Shown here in pieces: positions 1 to 5,481 of a stretch of 7,866 bases of DNA. The translations under genes and the position numbers were made by a program. Numbering within the stretch: the stretch's first letter is position 1; each line of letters begins with the position of its first letter. Source of the DNA: Syntrophomonas_B sp035447945. Lineage in GTDB: Bacteria > Bacillota > Syntrophomonadia > Syntrophomonadales > Syntrophomonadaceae. The stretch lies in contig DAOTHZ010000084.1 in assembly GCA_035447945.1 (NCBI GenBank), forward strand, positions 1 through 7,866, read 5' to 3'. The notes beneath the pieces were generated by a model, which had not been told where the DNA came from, did not search any database, and was given only the letters and a program-made list of their open reading frames with translations.

Positions 1-2085
1 ATTCTGTCACCCGCCGAGCTGATTGACGTCTATCATTTGCTGCGCGCCTCGCGATTGGCCATAAAATATACCGCGACACCGTCCGCCCGGATCTTGAAAA
101 ACATCGGCAGCGGTTTAACGGAAAATAAAACCCTGGAACAGATGATCAGCGATGCAGTGGACGAGGATGGAACGATTCGTGATGACGCTTCCTCAGCTTT
201 GCGCAGTATCCGCAAGCAAATCGAAACCAGTCGTTTGCGGATCAAGGATTACTTGCAGAATTTTATCCGTTCCGGCAACAACCAGAACCTGTTGCAGGAT
301 GCGCTGGTAACAGAACGTGCTGGACGATACGTGGTACCGGTCAAGCAGGAATATCGCAATGAAGTAAAAGGCATCGTCCATGATGAATCAGCCAGCGGGG
401 CGACGGTTTTTATCAAGCCGCTGCCGGTGGTTGAACACAACAACAAGATTAAAAGCATGCAGATCGAGGAACAAAGAGAGATCGAACGTATCCTCCGGGA
501 GCTGAGTGCAGCAGTTTCAGTGTCTTCCGATGAATTGCAGACCAACAACGAAATTCTGGAGGAACTGGACGTTATTTTTGCCCGGGCCAATCTGGCCTAC
601 AATATGAATAGTTTTCGGCCGCGTATCAACGATCGCGGCATGATCGATCTGCAAAAAGCCCGTCATCCATTGTTGGGCAGGCAGGCGGTGCCGATCAATA
701 TAAACCTGGGGCAGACCTTTGATTTGCTGGTCATTACCGGACCCAATACCGGTGGCAAGACAGTGGTTTTGAAGACAGTAGGTCTTTTAACCGTAATGGC
801 TATGAGCGGCTTGTTTGTGCCGGCCAGGGAGGACAGTCAGCTCTCGGTTTTTAAAAACATTTATGTTGATATCGGCGATGAACAGAGTATCGAACAATCA
901 TTGAGCACGTTTTCCTCGCATATGAAAAATATGATTCGCATTCTGCAGCAGGCCGGCAAAGGATCGCTGGTGCTGTTGGACGAACTGGGCGCCGGAACTG
1001 ACCCGCACGAAGGCGCAGCCTTGGCCCGGGCCATTTTGCAACGATTGAAAAACCTGCAGGCCAAAGTCGTTGTGACCACCCACCAGAGTGAACTGAAAAC
1101 CTTTGCCTACCAGAATCAGCGGGTGGAAAATGCCTGTGTGGAATTTAATCCTGTGACCTTGCTTCCGACCTACGAGTTGACCATCGGTACCCCTGGCCAG
1201 AGCAATGCCTTTGCCATTGCCTCCCGCTTGGGCCTGGAGCAGGCAATCGTCGAGCAGGCACGCAGTTTGGTCCCCGAACGGGAAAGAGAGATTGGGGACA
1301 TGATTCGTCAATTGAAAGAAAGCCGCTACAGTTTTGAAGAAAGCAGCCGTGAATTGGAGAAAGGCCAGCGTGATCTTGAAAGAGAGCGCCGGGAATTATC
1401 GTCTGAACGGGAAACCCTGTTGACCATGAAAAATGAGATCATGCGCAAAGCCCGTCAGGAAGCGGACAGTTATGTACGAGCCATCAAACGGGAAGCCAAT
1501 GAAGCCATTGACGAGCTGAAAGGAATATTAAAAGAAAAAGAAAAGCCACCCAAATGGCATGAAGTTGAGGAAAAACGCAAACGACTCAGGAATCTGAGCG
1601 TTTCTTTTGAAGATGATGAGGAAGGTCTTGCCAGTGACGATTTCAAGGCCGGTGATTATGTACAGTTAAAAAGCATCAGGCAGTTTGGCTATGTGTTGGA
1701 AGCCCCCAACAATCAGGGAGATGTAATGGTGCAAATTGGTGCCACCCGGCTTTCCGTTAATCGCGAACAACTGTTGCCTGCCCAGCTCCAACCGGAAAAG
1801 CCCCAGCGCTATCAGCAGACATTTGTGGAGAAAGCCCGTCATATTTCTCCGGAACTGGACCTGCGCGGCAAATACGCCGAAGAGGCGCTGGAAGAGCTGG
1901 ACAAATACCTTGATGACGCAGCTCTGGCTGGCATCGAAAAGGTCAGAATCATTCACGGCAAAGGAACCGGAGCATTGCGCCGGGCAATCCGCAGCCATTT
2001 ACAGAACCATCATTTTGTCAGTGAATTCCGCGACGGCGCTATTGCCGAGGGCGGCTTTGGCGTAACGGTGATTTCGTTAAAATAG
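1..2085 (+). CDS. mutS2: MutS2 family ATPase/nuclease (5' end missing)
   Basis: This is the C-terminal 694 residues of MutS2. The frame is open through base 1, and family members are about 780-790 residues, so roughly 90 N-terminal codons lie outside; the TTG at 37 is not a start. Visible order: MutS core and clamp; Walker A GPNTGGKT (bases 739-762); the STFSSHM ABC-signature-like segment (near 904-924); Walker B LVLLDELGAGTD (about 967-1002); a long charged coiled coil (about 1250-1550); a small beta-rich KOW/SH3-like stretch (about 1650-1785); and a C-terminal Smr domain with LDLRG (1855-1869) and HGKGTGALR (1954-1980). MutS2 lacks the mismatch-recognition domain of MutS. In the family it is linked to suppression of recombination and, in Bacillus subtilis, to sensing collided ribosomes; the Smr domain is the nuclease or RNA-binding part. 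All key ATPase and Smr motifs are intact, so it should be functional. It is convergent with the penicillin-binding protein gene, 74 bases away. Confidence 0.97.
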   Translation: MLSPAELIDVYHLLRASRLAIKYTATPSARILKNIGSGLTENKTLEQMISDAVDEDGTIRDDASSALRSIRKQIETSRLRIKDYLQNFIRSGNNQNLLQDALVTERAGRYVVPVKQEYRNEVKGIVHDESASGATVFIKPLPVVEHNNKIKSMQIEEQREIERILRELSAAVSVSSDELQTNNEILEELDVIFARANLAYNMNSFRPRINDRGMIDLQKARHPLLGRQAVPININLGQTFDLLVITGPNTGGKTVVLKTVGLLTVMAMSGLFVPAREDSQLSVFKNIYVDIGDEQSIEQSLSTFSSHMKNMIRILQQAGKGSLVLLDELGAGTDPHEGAALARAILQRLKNLQAKVVVTTHQSELKTFAYQNQRVENACVEFNPVTLLPTYELTIGTPGQSNAFAIASRLGLEQAIVEQARSLVPEREREIGDMIRQLKESRYSFEESSRELEKGQRDLERERRELSSERETLLTMKNEIMRKARQEADSYVRAIKREANEAIDELKGILKEKEKPPKWHEVEEKRKRLRNLSVSFEDDEEGLASDDFKAGDYVQLKSIRQFGYVLEAPNNQGDVMVQIGATRLSVNREQLLPAQLQPEKPQRYQQTFVEKARHISPELDLRGKYAEEALEELDKYLDDAALAGIEKVRIIHGKGTGALRRAIRSHLQNHHFVSEFRDGAIAEGGFGVTVISLK

Positions 2086-2111
2086 CTTTCATATCATTGG
2101 ATAAAAAAGAA

Positions 2112-2152
2112 AAGGGGAAGGAAAAATCGCTGGTGATGTTTTCCTTCCCCTT
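2112..2152 (-). terminator. Intrinsic terminator after the penicillin-binding protein gene, possibly bidirectional
   Basis: A perfect 14-bp inverted repeat pairs 2112-2125 with 2139-2152 across a 13-base loop. On the minus strand it starts 7 bases after the stop codon of the penicillin-binding protein gene and runs into a T-rich stretch (complement of 2101-2111), the classic intrinsic form. On the plus strand it lies 26 bases after the mutS2 stop, but the following tract (GGTTGTTC) is only weakly T-rich. It may therefore serve both convergent genes, with better form for the minus strand. Confidence 0.85.
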
Positions 2153-2159
2153 GGTTGTT

Positions 2160-4583
2160 CTATTCAGCTTGGTTATCAATCAGGTCATGACCGGGGCCTT
2201 TGTGAATCTGGTGATCCTTCAGCGGACAAGGGGCCAAATGCTGCCCGGGATTGACCACGACTTCCTTAATCATTGCCGGAGGACAACCACCGCTTTGACC
2301 GCCATGAGGAGTGACTGCCTGATATAATTTTCCTTCATGGCGGGGATCGGTGCATATTTTGACGGTGTTTTTAAACAGACTCTGAATCGTAAAGCTGGTA
2401 TGAATATCACAGGTTTCGGTCGGTATTTTGGTCTCCTCTGCGCTGCCGGGCTTGGCCTGCACCATCGCCTGATCATAAATGTCAGGACAGTACTTGGTTG
2501 CCAGTTTACCGGACTCTCTACAGATAGTAACTTTCTGGTGAAGGGTACATACATCTTTAGGGATGTATTTGCCAACACAGTATTCGCTGATGATCTGCTC
2601 GTCCGGGCAACTGGAGGAAGGCAGCTTGCCTGATTTGCTGCAAATACTGGTCAGGACAACATTGTGCGGCTTGGCCCAGGGCTGATATTCCTTGTCTTCA
2701 TGCGCCTTCTGCATCATGGACCGGAACAGTTTGGCCGGATAACCGCCGCCATATTGATTCTGCATCGTGTATGTTTCGTCATAACCCATCCAGACAGCCC
2801 CGGAGTATAACGGCGTGAGCCCGCAGAACCAACAATCATTGTTGTTCTCCGACGTACCGGTTTTGCCTCCGGTTGGCACTCCCGGCACCTTGCCGTTGGT
2901 TCCGGTGCCGCTGTTGGCCACAGTCTGCAGCATGCTGTTCATCAGCCAGGCGGTATCGGCGCTCAAGGCACGCTTCATGGGCTGTTTGTACGCATAGAGA
3001 ACCCGCCCGTGGTGATCCGTAATTTTGGTGATAAAATGGGGTTGGGCATAATATCCGCCATTGCCGAAACTGCCATAGGCGGCCGCCATTTCAACCGGGG
3101 AAGCCCCTTTGGTAAGACTGCCCAGCGCCAGCGGCGACAACCCCAGATCATTTCTCCCGGGTGTATTCACCAGATGATTCAGACCCAGTGCCTTGCCTGT
3201 TTCGTATCCATTGCTTATGCCAACTTTATCCAGCAACTGAATCGCATAGGTGTTCACAGAATACTGCACCGCTGTCCGCATGGAGATTAGGCCGCGGTAG
3301 CTATGATCATAATTTTTGGGCGACCATATTTCGTTATTAACCTTATAGGAAATGGGCGAATCATCCAGGACGGTGTAAGGCATGTAGCCTTTTTCCAATG
3401 CCGGCGCATAGACCGTCAAAGGTTTGATGGCCGAACCAGGCTGGCGAAAGGCACTGGTGGCCCGGTTAAAACCGCGCTGATTGGTATACTCACGGCCTCC
3501 CATAATGGCCTTGATCTCACCGTTGCTGTGATCAAAGATGGCCATGCCAACCTGAATCGGATTGTTATTCTTGGTTTCACTGGGAAAATGGGCTGGATCC
3601 TTAAAATACTCTTCTGCATGTTTTTGCAGGGCTGCGTCCATGGTGGTATGGATCTTTAAACCGGAACTGTAGATCATGGCATCGGCATCTTTATAGCCCT
3701 TTACTTTGGACAAGTGTTTTATGGATTCTTCGATAACTGCATCGATAAAAAAGCCATAATTCATGGAATTGCTCTGACCCGATTTTAAAACGAGCTCAGC
3801 CTGATGGGCTTCTTCCGCTTCACTGTAACTGATAAAATGGCTGTCACGCATACTAAGCAGCACCAACCATTGTCTGGCTTTGGCTGCTTCCAGGTTTTGA
3901 TAGGGATCATAACGACTTGGGCTTTGCACCAGTCCAGCCAGCAGGGAGGATTCCGCCAGATTCAGTTCGGAGATATCCTTGGCAAAATATTTGTTGGCCG
4001 CTGCCTGCACGCCATAGGCCCCGGCCCCAAAGTAGATTTTATTGAGATAGAGCTCGAGAATTTCGTCTTTGGAATACAGAGACTCCAATTTATAGGCCAG
4101 CAGTATCTCCTTTACCTTTCGCTGCCAGGTTTTTTCCTGACTGAGAAAAGCATCGCGGGCCAACTGCTGGGTGATGGTACTGGCGCCCTGACCAGTCAGA
4201 TCACGGGACTGAAGATTGCTCAGCAGGGCACGGGCAATGCCTTTGTAATTGACCCCGTGATGATTGTAGAATTCCTTGTCCTCGGTGGCAATAAACGCTT
4301 TAATCAGGCTGTCGGGAACCTTGTCCAGTTCAATTGAGGTACGGTCTTCTTCCGCATGTACGCGCCAGAATATTTTGCCTTGGTCATCATACAACAGACT
4401 GGCGTTGGCACCGGTCAACTGTTCTTCATTAAAGGCTGGCAGCGCATAAGCCGAATAAACGATGACCCCCAAAAACAACCCTATACCGGCGAACAGCAGG
4501 AAGGAAAAAATGGTTTTCCATTTGCTGCGCGGGGGAGGTTGGGGGTAATCATACTTATAATCAAGATAAAAATCGTCCGGCAT
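2160..4583 (-). CDS. Class A penicillin-binding protein (PBP1A family, transglycosylase/transpeptidase)
   Basis: A bifunctional peptidoglycan synthase of 807 residues, anchored in the membrane and acting outside it: it polymerises glycan strands from lipid II and cross-links peptides. Order: short cytoplasmic tail with a proline-rich patch (1-23); one membrane segment (about 24-48); GT51 transglycosylase (about 75-230) with EDKEFYNHHG (catalytic E101), GASTITQQLARD (133-144), RKVKEILLAYKLE (155-167) and the KDEILELYLNKIYFG region (172-186); transpeptidase with SAIK (nucleophile S384, K387), SVN (442-444) and KTGTS (574-578). A CWFC motif follows at 584-587, and the tail (640-790) holds ten cysteines in repeated modules. 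The reading frame continues upstream to 4808, but ATG 4583 is preferred: AAAGAAAGG at 4592-4600 lies 8 bases upstream, the tail-membrane layout fits the family, and the extension would cross the upstream gene's terminator. It resembles Bacillus PonA/PbpF, but I cannot assign a specific symbol. It appears to be transcribed alone. Confidence 0.96.
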   Translation of the reverse strand: MPDDFYLDYKYDYPQPPPRSKWKTIFSFLLFAGIGLFLGVIVYSAYALPAFNEEQLTGANASLLYDDQGKIFWRVHAEEDRTSIELDKVPDSLIKAFIATEDKEFYNHHGVNYKGIARALLSNLQSRDLTGQGASTITQQLARDAFLSQEKTWQRKVKEILLAYKLESLYSKDEILELYLNKIYFGAGAYGVQAAANKYFAKDISELNLAESSLLAGLVQSPSRYDPYQNLEAAKARQWLVLLSMRDSHFISYSEAEEAHQAELVLKSGQSNSMNYGFFIDAVIEESIKHLSKVKGYKDADAMIYSSGLKIHTTMDAALQKHAEEYFKDPAHFPSETKNNNPIQVGMAIFDHSNGEIKAIMGGREYTNQRGFNRATSAFRQPGSAIKPLTVYAPALEKGYMPYTVLDDSPISYKVNNEIWSPKNYDHSYRGLISMRTAVQYSVNTYAIQLLDKVGISNGYETGKALGLNHLVNTPGRNDLGLSPLALGSLTKGASPVEMAAAYGSFGNGGYYAQPHFITKITDHHGRVLYAYKQPMKRALSADTAWLMNSMLQTVANSGTGTNGKVPGVPTGGKTGTSENNNDCWFCGLTPLYSGAVWMGYDETYTMQNQYGGGYPAKLFRSMMQKAHEDKEYQPWAKPHNVVLTSICSKSGKLPSSSCPDEQIISEYCVGKYIPKDVCTLHQKVTICRESGKLATKYCPDIYDQAMVQAKPGSAEETKIPTETCDIHTSFTIQSLFKNTVKICTDPRHEGKLYQAVTPHGGQSGGCPPAMIKEVVVNPGQHLAPCPLKDHQIHKGPGHDLIDNQAE

Positions 4584-4591
4584 GAATAGAA

Positions 4592-4600
4592 CCTTTCTTT
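4592..4600 (-). promoter_or_regulatory. Ribosome binding site fixing the penicillin-binding protein start
   Basis: AAAGAAAGG on the minus strand, 8 bases before ATG 4583. It supports an 807-residue product over the 882-residue open frame, whose first ATG at 4808 falls inside a terminator hairpin. Confidence 0.7.
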
Positions 4601-4634
4601 GATATAATTGCGTACAGACGCTTCTCGTTTCATT

Positions 4635-4663
4635 ATTACATAACTTCAAAGCGCGATAAACAA
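4635..4663 (-). promoter_or_regulatory. Possible sigma-A promoter of the penicillin-binding protein gene
   Basis: Minus-strand TTGTTT (4658-4663) and TGTAAT (4635-4640) are separated by 17 bases, matching 3 of 6 and 5 of 6 consensus positions. The start of transcription would be near 4628, giving a leader of about 45 bases. It lies between the upstream terminator and the ribosome binding site, where a promoter is needed, but the match is only fair. The rest of the 289-base gap 4584-4872 holds only the terminator at 4779-4819; I see no gene there. Confidence 0.35.
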
Positions 4664-4778
4664 CTTTCTTTTGCCATATTACGTTGAACACCGAATAAAC
4701 TTGCATCCCTGACGATACTGCCTGGGTCTGGTGAATACGACGGAGAAACAACTCTGGAAGACGAACAGGTAACGGATG

Positions 4779-4819
4779 AAAAAACGGGAAAGGCATGTAA
4801 CCACGCATTCCCCGTTTTT
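4779..4819 (-). terminator. Intrinsic terminator of the small gene
   Basis: A 9-bp perfect stem pairs 4811-4819 (AAAAACGGG on the minus strand) with 4780-4788 (CCCGTTTTT). A six-T run closes the minus-strand side (4779-4784), partly inside the stem. It lies about 55 bases after the stop codon of the small gene. It separates that gene from the penicillin-binding protein gene, so the two are unlikely to form a simple operon. Confidence 0.75.
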
Positions 4820-4872
4820 CTGCAACAAAAAGCCGCTATTTGATTCGGTGCTGATTGAAACTGGCAAATGGT

Positions 4873-5124
4873 TTAGTAACGCTTCCCTAGTGATTTAAGC
4901 GCCGGCATGATATCATTAATGTGACCTTCAAAAAAGATGGCATGACCTTTTACATTGGGATAATCAAGCGACATCATTTTGATGAATACAAAGCCGATTT
5001 CTTCCAGTGTTTTACGGTCATAGTTTCTGATGTAGTCCATATGCTTGTCCGTAATTTTTTTGGCGGTACAATAAATATCCTTGCCTTTGGAGTTGACCAA
5101 GGCAGTTGCTACCAAAGTACGCAA
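4873..5124 (-). CDS. Small protein of unknown function (83 residues)
   Basis: I do not recognise this family. The product would be a soluble, mixed-charge protein with no signal peptide or membrane segment: a short N-terminal beta-like stretch (RTLVATALVN), a helical middle (KKITDKHMDYIRNYDRKTLE and on), a hydrophobic HAIFFEGH strand and a final helix ending KSLGKRY. It has one cysteine and no recognisable catalytic motif. It is probably real: it has a ribosome binding site, ends in TAA and is followed by a clear intrinsic terminator. Two starts are possible. GTG at 5133 (86 residues) has no site upstream, whereas TTG at 5124 has GAGGTGAT (5129-5136), a close match to the anti-Shine-Dalgarno complement, with the GAGG core 8 bases upstream; I chose TTG. 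It lies downstream of the tRNA-Glu hairpins, with no clear promoter of its own, so it may depend on readthrough from the tRNA promoter. Confidence 0.72.
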   Translation of the reverse strand: MRTLVATALVNSKGKDIYCTAKKITDKHMDYIRNYDRKTLEEIGFVFIKMMSLDYPNVKGHAIFFEGHINDIMPALKSLGKRY

Positions 5125-5128
5125 ACGA

Positions 5129-5136
5129 ATCACCTC
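5129..5136 (-). promoter_or_regulatory. Ribosome binding site that decides the TTG start of the small gene
   Basis: GAGGTGAT on the minus strand overlaps the alternative GTG codon (5133-5131). The GTG cannot be served by it, whereas TTG 5124 lies 8 bases from the GAGG core. Confidence 0.6.
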
Positions 5137-5148
5137 ATTTTGTAATGA

Positions 5149-5196
5149 AAATCCCGCTCTGCGAACATACCATAAGTATGCTCAAGGGCGGGATTT
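5149..5196 (-). terminator. Hairpin after the tRNA genes, probable terminator or attenuator
   Basis: On the minus strand AAATCCCGC (5196-5188) pairs perfectly with GCGGGATTT (5157-5149). An inner 8-bp stem with one G:U pair (5183-5176 with 5170-5163) closes a 5-base loop, separated from the outer stem by a small internal loop. The 3' arm ends in TTTT then CATTAC, so the T tract is short and termination may be partial. It lies 36 bases after tRNA-Glu and 13 bases before the small gene's ribosome binding site, so it could either end tRNA transcription or act as a leader structure for that gene. Confidence 0.6.
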
Positions 5197-5205
5197 GCTC
5201 TTCCT

Positions 5206-5222
5206 CCGGGGGTGCTGCCCGG
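5206..5222 (-). other. Short GC-rich hairpin just after tRNA-Glu
   Basis: CCGGG (minus 5222-5218) pairs with CCCGG (5210-5206) across a 7-base loop, 9 bases after the tRNA CCA. No T run follows. It may protect or position the 3' trailer of the tRNA precursor, or have no role. Confidence 0.35.
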
Positions 5223-5231
5223 GATTATTTA

Positions 5232-5307
5232 TGGTAGTCCCAAGGGGAGTCGAACCCCTGTCTCCGCCTTGAGAGGGCGGCGTCCTGGGCCTCTAGACGA
5301 TGGGACC
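5232..5307 (-). tRNA. tRNA-Glu (anticodon CTC)
   Basis: A complete 76-base cloverleaf with encoded CCA (5234-5232). Acceptor GGTCCCA pairs with TGGGACT, discriminator A73; the first pair is G1:U72 rather than the usual G1:C72. D stem GTC/GAC, anticodon stem CCGCC/GGCGG, loop CTCTCAA with anticodon CTC, T stem AGGGG/CCCCT with loop TTCGACT. It reads GAG. C34 cannot wobble to GAA, so the genome needs a TTC isoacceptor too. It follows tRNA-Gln by 7 bases and should share its transcript. It is a substrate of the GltX encoded upstream. Confidence 0.95.
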
Positions 5308-5314
5308 ATAAAAA

Positions 5315-5388
5315 TGGCAGCCGAACAAGGATTCGAACCCTGGCGAACTGATCCAGAGTCAGTCGTGCTACCACTACACCATTGGGCT
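5315..5388 (-). tRNA. tRNA-Gln (anticodon CTG), with a C5:C68 acceptor mismatch
   Basis: A 74-base cloverleaf with encoded CCA (5317-5315). D arm around GTG/CAC with GG in the loop; anticodon stem ACTGA/TCAGT; loop CTCTGGA with anticodon CTG and G37; T stem CAGGG/CCTTG with loop TTCGAAT. Acceptor AGCCCAA faces TTCGGCT, giving A1:U72, G2:C71, C3:G70, C4:G69, then C5 against C68, and A6:U67, A7:U66. The weak A1:U72 pair and G73 fit tRNA-Gln identity. The one mismatch would be repaired by G at position 68. Either a sequence error, a strain variant or a weakened tRNA is possible; the rest is intact. G36-G37 is the context methylated by TrmD. Confidence 0.92.
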
Positions 5389-5416
5389 GCAAGCGCTATT
5401 GTTCCGCGCAAAAAAT

Positions 5417-5445
5417 ATTATAATACAGGGTTTATATAATGTCAA
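5417..5445 (-). promoter_or_regulatory. Consensus sigma-A promoter of the tRNA-Gln/tRNA-Glu unit
   Basis: On the minus strand TTGACA (5445-5440), a 17-base spacer (5439-5423) and TATAAT (5422-5417) give a 12-of-12 consensus match at ideal spacing. Transcription should start near 5410, about 20 bases before tRNA-Gln position 1. Promoters this strong are typical of stable RNA genes. It lies between the gltX stop (5482) and the tRNAs. No convincing hairpin terminator follows gltX, only a T8 run (5467-5474), so gltX transcripts may also read into the tRNAs. Confidence 0.9.
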
Positions 5446-5481
5446 AGGGTTATGGCAGACTCGCTTAAAAAAAATGACGAA

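Noticed and set aside
898..1311. Minus-strand and other-frame open frames inside mutS2, the penicillin-binding protein gene and gltX
   Set aside because: All lie opposite or out of frame with well-conserved genes and lack ribosome binding sites and family features.
4584..4808. 75-residue N-terminal extension of the penicillin-binding protein from ATG 4808
   Set aside because: It has no ribosome binding site, crosses a terminator hairpin, and does not resemble the short cytoplasmic tail of the family; ATG 4583 has a good site.
5232..5388. tRNA genes as an integration site for a mobile element
   Set aside because: No integrase, no duplicated tRNA 3' end and no change in gene content on either side.
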